This document shows positions 34,396-39,106 of a stretch of DNA of 39,106 nucleotides, piece after piece. The stretch comes from Brevibacterium sp. S111 (GTDB lineage Bacteria; Actinomycetota; Actinomycetes; Actinomycetales; Brevibacteriaceae), in NCBI RefSeq assembly GCF_004745075.1, contig NZ_RHFH01000021.1, positions 1 to 39,106 of the forward strand, written 5' to 3'. The notes beneath the pieces are model-generated. The model saw nothing but the letters and a program-made list of their open reading frames with translations, was not told the origin of the DNA and did no database searches. Each line of letters opens with the position of its first letter. Position 1 is the stretch's first letter. Made by a program: the position numbers and the translations under genes.

Positions 34396-35828
34396 TGAGC
34401 CAAGAACCGAATCTGTTCTCCGACGGCCCGGACCAGGACGCCCCTGGTCCGGGCTTCGCCGGTTCCTCCGGTGCCTCCCAGGCTCGTGCCCTCGACCCTC
34501 TGGCCGTGCGGATGCGTCCGCGGACTCTCGAAGAAGTCGTCGGTCAGGAGCACCTGACGTTCCCCGGATCCCCGCTCAACCAGCTCGTCGAAGCCAGCGG
34601 GGGAGACCGGGCGGGGGCCTCCTCGGTGATCCTGTGGGGGCCACCAGGAGTCGGGAAGACGACCCTGGCCCATGTCATCTCCCACGCACCCGGACGGACG
34701 TTCGTCGAGCTGTCGGCGATCACGGCCGGAGTCAAGGACGTGCGCCAGGTGATCGAGAACGCCCGCCGCGAACGGGAGATGTACCAGCGCACCACGGTGC
34801 TCTTCCTCGACGAGATCCACCGCTTCTCCAAGGCACAGCAGGACGCACTGCTGCCGGCGGTGGAGAACCGACTGGTCGTCCTCGTCGCCGCCACCACGGA
34901 GAACCCCTCGTTCTCCGTCATCTCGCCGCTGCTGTCCCGGTCCCTGCTGCTGACTCTGCGTCCGCTCGACGATGAGGCGGTGGGCAGGCTGCTCGACCGT
35001 GCAGTCGAATCGGACCGGGGACTGGCCGGACAGTTCGAACTCGCCGAGGAGGCGCGGACGTTCATCGTCCGCATCGCCGGAGCCGATGCGCGCAGGTCAC
35101 TGACCGTGCTCGAAGCTGCGGCCGGAATCGCCGCCGCTCAAGGTGAGCGTGGGCCAGCCGCGGATTCCGCCATGGACGCGGCAGAGGCGCCGATCCTCAT
35201 CACCGAGTCCGCCTGCGCCGAAGCCAGCAGCGAGACCGTGCTGCGCTACGACAGGAACGGCGACCAGCACTACGACGTGGTCTCGGCATTCATCAAATCG
35301 ATCCGCGGCTCCGATGTCGACGCTGCCCTGCACTACCTCGCGCGGATGATCGTCGCCGGCGAGGACCCGCGTTTCATCGCCCGCCGCGTCGTCATCTCCG
35401 CGGCCGAGGACATCGGCATGGCCGACCCGCAGGCGCTGCCCATCGCGGTGGCCGCCTCGACGGCAGTGCAGAACATCGGCATGCCCGAAGGCAGGATCCC
35501 GCTGGCCGAGGCGGTCACCTACCTGGCCATGGCCCCGAAATCGAACGCCAGCTACCGGGCACTGGATGCCGCCATCGCCGATGTCAAGAACGGTCTGGCC
35601 GGCCAGGTGCCCACGCACCTGCGCGATGCCCACTACCCAGGAGCCAAGGAACTCGGCCACGGCGAGGGCTACAAGTACTCCCACGACTATCCCCACGGAG
35701 TCGCAGACCAGGAGTACCTGCCCGAGCCCCTGCGTGGCAAGCGCTACTACTCTCCGACGGGCAACGGAATGGAACGCAGCATGGCTGAGAGGCTCGAGAA
35801 CCTCAGAGCGATTCTCGGACGCGGATGA
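34395..35828 (+). CDS. rarA: Replication-associated recombination protein A (RarA/MgsA)
   Basis: A 477-residue AAA+ ATPase related to the clamp loader, acting at stalled replication forks. Family opening: [20 protein letters not shown]. Walker A is [10 protein letters not shown], Walker B is [16 protein letters not shown], and sensor 1 lies in [19 protein letters not shown]. The C-terminal tetramerisation region includes [20 protein letters not shown] and [13 protein letters not shown] glycine/proline-rich N-terminal tail of about 35 residues precedes the core. ATG 34395 shares one base with the aspS stop. In related genomes alaS usually follows within a few genes; here a two-component system does. 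Confidence 0.96.
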   Translation: MSQEPNLFSDGPDQDAPGPGFAGSSGASQARALDPLAVRMRPRTLEEVVGQEHLTFPGSPLNQLVEASGGDRAGASSVILWGPPGVGKTTLAHVISHAPGRTFVELSAITAGVKDVRQVIENARREREMYQRTTVLFLDEIHRFSKAQQDALLPAVENRLVVLVAATTENPSFSVISPLLSRSLLLTLRPLDDEAVGRLLDRAVESDRGLAGQFELAEEARTFIVRIAGADARRSLTVLEAAAGIAAAQGERGPAADSAMDAAEAPILITESACAEASSETVLRYDRNGDQHYDVVSAFIKSIRGSDVDAALHYLARMIVAGEDPRFIARRVVISAAEDIGMADPQALPIAVAASTAVQNIGMPEGRIPLAEAVTYLAMAPKSNASYRALDAAIADVKNGLAGQVPTHLRDAHYPGAKELGHGEGYKYSHDYPHGVADQEYLPEPLRGKRYYSPTGNGMERSMAERLENLRAILGRG

Positions 35829-35833
35829 TTTCA

Positions 35834-35854
35834 CTCTCGGGTGGGATGCCCGAG
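35834..35854 (+). terminator. Hairpin between rarA and the sensor kinase gene
   Basis: TCTCGGG (35834-35840) pairs with CCCGAGA (35848-35854) around a seven-base loop. It is a modest stem with no T tract, starting 5 bases after the rarA stop. A partial terminator is the simplest reading. Confidence 0.4.
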
Positions 35855-35880
35855 AAGCCCTGCGAGGAGAAGATTGGACC

Positions 35881-37056
35881 ATGAATCGCTTTATGACTCT
35901 TCTCCAGAGGATTCTCTTCGTCATTCCGGCCGCCATAGCAGGCTTGCCAGTGCTATTCGTGGTCTTTACATACTTCTTCGTGGACGATCCCGTGTTGACC
36001 GTAATCGGCGTCGTCGGGCTGATTGCCAGTGTGGCCCTGTGCTTCCTGCCGGTGATTCACAGAGGCGAGAAATCGCTGGCATCTGAGCTGCTAGGCACCG
36101 ATGTTGATGAAGACGGTGCCTACCGAAACAGCGCGATCTTTGCGGGCCTTCACCTCCTTGCTGGGACGTCCACGGTGATAGCGGTGTGCCTAATTCCTGT
36201 GGCTATCGGAGAGCTCTCATGGCGACTCAAAGACGCATTCTCTGGGAAATGGGCGACTTCAACGGCTGTCGAACTGCTCATGGGGACAGTTCTCGACTCT
36301 CCATTTCGAGTGCTTCTGTTCGTCGTCTTCGCCGGTGCCATATCCTATTCCGTCGTTTTCTTCATCGGATGTGCTTTTCTGGCTTCACGGGTCCTCGGCA
36401 GGAGTCTCGAGGACAAACTCGCAGAGAGCGAAGCCGATCGCAAGAGACTGGCGATTCAGAATGAGTTAGCCCGCGACATCCATGACTCAGTTGGTCACGC
36501 ATTGACGATTGCGAGTCTGCAGGCCGAGCGCGGCCGCGCCAGAATCGATGTCGACGCAGGAGACGCAAAGGATGCATTGTCAACCGTTCTGTCTGTGTGT
36601 CAGCGAGCTCAGGCAGACCTTGACGATGTCCTGAGGGTCCTCCGCACTGGAGCGCCTCGCAGCAGCACTCAGGTGAAGGATCTGCGCAGCATCGGTGATC
36701 TGATCGATGAGGTCCGCAATGCCGGTCTCGTCGTCGATGCGGCGATACCGCTCAATCTCGACGTCGCCGAGGACCGTCTGCCTGTTCTCTACCGAATCGT
36801 CCAGGAGGCACTGACCAACGCTATGCGGTACGCGCGTCCGCATGAACTTCGCCTAAGAATAGAGAACAGCGCCGATGGGCTTCGAATCGTCGCTGAGAAC
36901 CCGGTAGATGGAGGAACCGATAGTGGTGTCGGCAAGGGATTGCAAGGTATCGAGGCTCGCGCGCTTCTGCTCGGCGGATCATCTTCGGCTCACGTCGTTG
37001 CGGGGTGGTTTGTGCTGGACGTAAGACTTCCTCACCTTGAGGAAGTCCCTGCATGA
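35881..37056 (+). CDS. Sensor histidine kinase (HisKA_3/NarL type)
   Basis: A 391-residue sensor kinase. Four hydrophobic segments (about residues 10-30, 36-57, 85-108 and 140-170) form a membrane input domain with little outside the membrane. The dimerisation helix carries the phospho-acceptor H201 in ARDIHDSVGHALTI, the HisKA_3 pattern. The ATPase part has an N box IVQEALTNAMRYA and a G box GVGKGLQGIEARALLLGG. The layout resembles intramembrane-sensing kinases (DesK/LiaS-like); the signal is unknown. Codon use is visibly less GC-rich than upstream and includes a TTA leucine codon, plus CTA and AGA/ATA codons. ATG 35881 follows an AGGAGAAG about 9 bases upstream. It overlaps the regulator by 4 bp. 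Confidence 0.93.
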   Translation: MNRFMTLLQRILFVIPAAIAGLPVLFVVFTYFFVDDPVLTVIGVVGLIASVALCFLPVIHRGEKSLASELLGTDVDEDGAYRNSAIFAGLHLLAGTSTVIAVCLIPVAIGELSWRLKDAFSGKWATSTAVELLMGTVLDSPFRVLLFVVFAGAISYSVVFFIGCAFLASRVLGRSLEDKLAESEADRKRLAIQNELARDIHDSVGHALTIASLQAERGRARIDVDAGDAKDALSTVLSVCQRAQADLDDVLRVLRTGAPRSSTQVKDLRSIGDLIDEVRNAGLVVDAAIPLNLDVAEDRLPVLYRIVQEALTNAMRYARPHELRLRIENSADGLRIVAENPVDGGTDSGVGKGLQGIEARALLLGGSSSAHVVAGWFVLDVRLPHLEEVPA

Positions 37057-37748
37057 TCGATCTGCTGATCGTCGACGACGAGCCTCTCATTCGGTCAGGT
37101 CTCTCTGGGGCCCTGAGCCAATTTCCGCACCTTCGAATCGTCGGCGAAGCTGAAGACGGCGAGACAGCGGTCACCGCAGCGCGACAACTTCGCCCTGACG
37201 TTGTTCTCATGGACGTCCGAATGCCCGGAAGAGATGGACTGAGCGCAACGAAGGAACTGACCGATGACAGGTCGTTTTCAGGCACGATCCTTGTGCTCAC
37301 CACATTCGACTCGGATGACTACGTCTACCAGGCGATGGCTCTCGGCGCCCGGGGTTTCCTCCTCAAACGGTGGCCGATCGCCAGAATCGCGGATGCGATC
37401 TCCATAGCGTCCGCAGGAGAGAGCGTCGTGTTTCCTGATTCGCTTGCCAGGATCGTTGCTGACCACGGCTCACCGCCGAAGCGAAGTTCGGGTGAAATCG
37501 AGGCGGAGCTCACACCGCGTGAACAGGTTGTTCTTAAACAAGTGGCTGCCGGTCTTAACAATGCGGAGATCGCGGAACGTCTTCACGTCACTGTGGACAC
37601 CGTGAAGTCTCAAGTCAGCAGTGTCCTGCTCAAACTCAACGTACGGGACCGCACGCAGGCTGTCATTCGTGCTTTCGAATCCGGTTTCGCGGCCGCGGAA
37701 TCAGGATCTGACCGATCGGCGGAAGCACGACTCTCTTCGCGGCGATGA
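37053..37748 (+). CDS. Response regulator, NarL/LuxR type
   Basis: A 231-residue regulator paired with the upstream kinase. Receiver domain (1-120): acidic pair in IVDDEPLIRS, phospho-acceptor D54 in VVLMDVRMPG, then LTTFDSDDYV and the conserved lysine in GFLLKRWP. The LuxR-type helix-turn-helix (about residues 148-210) reads LTPREQVVLKQVAAGLNNAE and TVDTVKSQVSSVLLKLNV. The C-terminal 20 residues (SGSDRSAEARLSSRR) are not part of the usual domain. GFLLK is followed by RWPIAR rather than the usual DAP-type residues, a small deviation. ATG 37053 overlaps the kinase stop. No target gene or operator can be named. Confidence 0.94.
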   Translation: MIDLLIVDDEPLIRSGLSGALSQFPHLRIVGEAEDGETAVTAARQLRPDVVLMDVRMPGRDGLSATKELTDDRSFSGTILVLTTFDSDDYVYQAMALGARGFLLKRWPIARIADAISIASAGESVVFPDSLARIVADHGSPPKRSSGEIEAELTPREQVVLKQVAAGLNNAEIAERLHVTVDTVKSQVSSVLLKLNVRDRTQAVIRAFESGFAAAESGSDRSAEARLSSRR

Positions 37749-37917
37749 GGTTTCCGATGACACGACCGGGATCGGTCATCTCACCGCAGGCGTTCAGCTC
37801 ATCGAATTCTGCAATCGACATCTCCACGCTGTGGGCAACCTCCTGCGAAACATCGGTCACCCCTGCACCGATTCTCACCCGCTGGCAGAAAGAGGGGCAT
37901 CCTGACAGGTCCCGCAT
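37663..37917 (-). pseudogene. Weak minus-strand ORF, possible gene remnant
   Basis: An 84-codon open frame overlapping the 3' end of the response-regulator gene by 86 bases. Its middle part (VTDVSQEVAHSVEMSIAEFD and the following ELNACGEMTDPGRVIGNLIA) looks protein-like, with plausible codon use, but I recognise no family. There is no good ribosome binding site before the ATG at 37917. It may be the decayed end of a gene, or chance. Confidence 0.2.
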
Positions 37918-38367
37918 CTAAGATCCTGGCCGAAGCTGTACCTGTGCTCGAGGTGGAGAGGACGGAATCCGATCTCTTCCCCGTCTCGCGGCGATCGGAC
38001 CCTCGCACCGTTCGGCCGCACCACTCGGGAGGATCGAAGATCCGGCGACCAAGCAAGTGTCTGTACTGCCGGGTCAGGCGCAGTCGACCCCGCGTTCGTG
38101 TTGCTGAGCAGTCCGACCCCGCAGGAGTGGGATCCGTTGAACTCGTACCGAATCCGTTCGCAGGTGTGCAGGGTCAAGTCCGTCGTTCTAGCTGAACCGA
38201 ACGAATCGGTCGTAGACATGCCGCTTGGAGTCAAGAGTTGACCTTCCACGGTGGATCTTCCTTGGTCGAAACCTAGCCCTACCACTTTGGGCCTCTGGCA
38301 CGATAGTTTGGAAACTGACTGCGAGTTGCTGGGCAATCGGCGTGGTCCGAGACTGAGGAGGCGCGAC
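37749..38367. other. About 620 bases without a supported gene
   Basis: No frame here has both a good start and a recognisable product. Short open frames on both strands (for example 37944-38195 plus and 38219-37875 minus) show no family motif. The part just before the antiporter start contains TTGACC (38238-38243) and GATAGT (38302-38307), but at wrong spacing to form one promoter. The stretch probably includes the antiporter promoter and decayed DNA. Confidence 0.4.
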
Positions 38368-38759
38368 GTGGCAGATATCGTCATCACGATCGCCGCCGCG
38401 CTTGCGCTGGGACTCATCGCCCATGAGCTGCGCATTCCGCCGCTCGTCGGATTCCTCGCGGCCGGATTCCTCCTGCACGTCTTCGGCTTCACCGCCTTCG
38501 CGGGACTGCAGCAGGTATCGGACATCGGAGTCGTCCTGCTGCTGTTCACGATCGGACTGAAATTCGATCTGCGCTCCCTGCTCCAACCCGAAGCCCACGG
38601 CACCGCTGCGTTGCACATGATCACGGTGGTCCTCCTCGGTGCCGGGACGATCGGAGCTGCCGCAGCCATCGGCATCGTCAGCGTCGGCGGGGGACTGGGC
38701 ACCTTGGCGCTGCTCGGCTTCGCCCTCTCGTTCTCCTCCACGGTGCTCGTGGTCAAAGT
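38368..38759 (+). pseudogene. 5' fragment of a CPA2/Kef-type cation:proton antiporter gene, cut by an insertion
   Basis: The first 130 codons of a monovalent cation:proton antiporter of the KefB/CPA2 family. Recognisable segments are LALGLIAHELRIPPLVGFLA, the following AGFLL, the GLQQVSDIGVVLLLFTIGLK helix pair, and FSSTVLVVKV, where intact relatives continue into the rest of the membrane domain. Here the frame passes into the insertion sequence at 38760 and stops at 38821-38823 after about 20 foreign residues, giving a 151-residue chimera. GTG start, with GAGGAGG eight bases upstream. The rest of the gene may lie beyond the element, outside the window. It was probably functional before insertion. 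Confidence 0.85.
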
Positions 38760-38825
38760 GGCTCTTCGTAATCGAGAGTGTGGGTCAGGGATTTTCAGAC
38801 ACGGCGAGTCGCTGCTCAGATAGGC

Positions 38826-38880
38826 GTCGAGGTCTTCCGATGATGGAAGTTCCTACACCGTCCATCCGAAAGACCTCGAC
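38826..38880 (+). promoter_or_regulatory. Hairpin ending at the transposase start codon
   Basis: GTCGAGGTCTT (38826-38836) pairs perfectly with AAGACCTCGAC (38870-38880). The right arm ends at the base before the transposase ATG and includes most of its only Shine-Dalgarno-like sequence (GAAAGA). A transcript entering from outside would fold here and hide the start; this is a known type of safeguard in insertion sequences. Confidence 0.7.
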
Positions 38881-39106
38881 ATGGCCAAGCCTACTTTCTC
38901 GACGCCTGACCTCACGACCTTCTGCCGACTCAATGACCTCGATCTGACCTGCACCGGCCAACACATCACCGGGCACAAGGCCATTCTGGAATGCCGTCCA
39001 AACACTGCTGATGACTGGTGCCGACGATGTGGTGGTCACGGGATCGTTCGCGATACCGTCGTCCGCCAGCTGGCCCACGAACCTTTCGGCCACCGACCAA
39101 CCACGC
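38881..39106 (+). CDS. ISL3 family transposase, N-terminal part
   Basis: The first 75 codons of a transposase, open to the end of the window. The start MAKPTFSTPDLTTFCRL, the zinc-ribbon half WCRRCGGHG and the segment VRDTVVRQLAHEPFGHRPTT are typical of actinobacterial ISL3 transposases. The zinc-ribbon region precedes the helix-turn-helix and DDE catalytic domain, which lie outside. The ATG is fixed by similarity and by the weak GAAAGA seven bases upstream. No frameshift or stop is seen, so the element may be active. Confidence 0.9.
   Translation, partial: MAKPTFSTPDLTTFCRLNDLDLTCTGQHITGHKAILECRPNTADDWCRRCGGHGIVRDTVVRQLAHEPFGHRPTT

Larger units (their letters stand above)
38760..39106 (+). 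mobile_element. ISL3-family insertion sequence, left part
   Basis: The element begins at 38760 with GGCTCTTC, the end sequence seen in corynebacterial ISL3 elements such as IS31831, exactly where the antiporter reading frame loses similarity. It contains a start region with a hairpin and the 5' part of a transposase, and runs off the window. ISL3 elements usually make 8-bp target duplications; the candidate target copy on this side is GTCAAAGT (38752-38759). The right end is not visible. Confidence 0.85.

Noticed and set aside
37875..38756. Minus-strand frame of 293 codons covering the gene-poor stretch and the antiporter start
   Set aside because: Most of it is antisense to the antiporter fragment; the remainder has no recognisable motif and no ribosome binding site.

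Overview
The window is high-GC DNA with many GTG starts, 1 or 4 bp stop/start overlaps and purine-rich ribosome binding sites. Gene content (HrcA/CIRCE, a DUF3097 protein, a TIGR02611 protein, SecD/SecF as separate genes, one bifunctional Rel, DUF349) and gene order point to Actinomycetota, order Micrococcales. Brevibacteriaceae is my best guess, but the genus is an inference.

Layout. 1-1788: an unrecognised membrane protein and a DUF4870 protein with a repetitive N-terminus, converging. 1789-9706: DUF3097 diverges from a heat-shock/ribosome-maturation cluster (CIRCE, hrcA, dnaJ, rsmE, phoH, ybeY, a CNNM/CBS protein, era). 9853-12091: zapE, a small TIGR02611 membrane protein on the other strand, and four tRNA genes (Gly-GCC, Cys-GCA, Val-CAC, Val-GAC) closed by a strong hairpin. 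12219-13526: a large secretion-membrane protein with a Q/N/G/Y-rich N-terminus. 13734-18285: thrS, a HIT hydrolase and an S9 prolyl-oligopeptidase-type peptidase, all overlapping by 4 bp. 18416-28293: a NUDIX hydrolase, then yebC-ruvCAB-yajC-secDF-rel. 28272-30321 (minus strand): an orphan AbiEi-like protein whose 3' end overlaps rel, and a DUF349 protein. 30441-35828: a metallo-beta-lactamase-fold hydrolase, hisS, aspS and rarA. 35881-39106: a lower-GC two-component system, about 620 bases without a recognisable gene, and a CPA2/Kef-type antiporter gene cut after about 130 codons by an ISL3-family insertion sequence that runs off the end.

Most of the window is conserved housekeeping sequence: protein folding, ribosome maturation, tRNA charging, Holliday-junction processing, Sec export and the stringent response. 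The accessory part is the last 3.3 kb. I did not find a convincing new multi-gene system. The observations most worth a second look are a hairpin abutting the transposase start codon, the fresh-looking antiporter disruption, the tail-to-tail overlap of rel with an AbiEi-like gene, the twin tRNA-Val genes that differ at two anticodon-loop bases, several probable leaderless promoters with the same geometry, and a codon-usage break inside the DUF4190-type gene.
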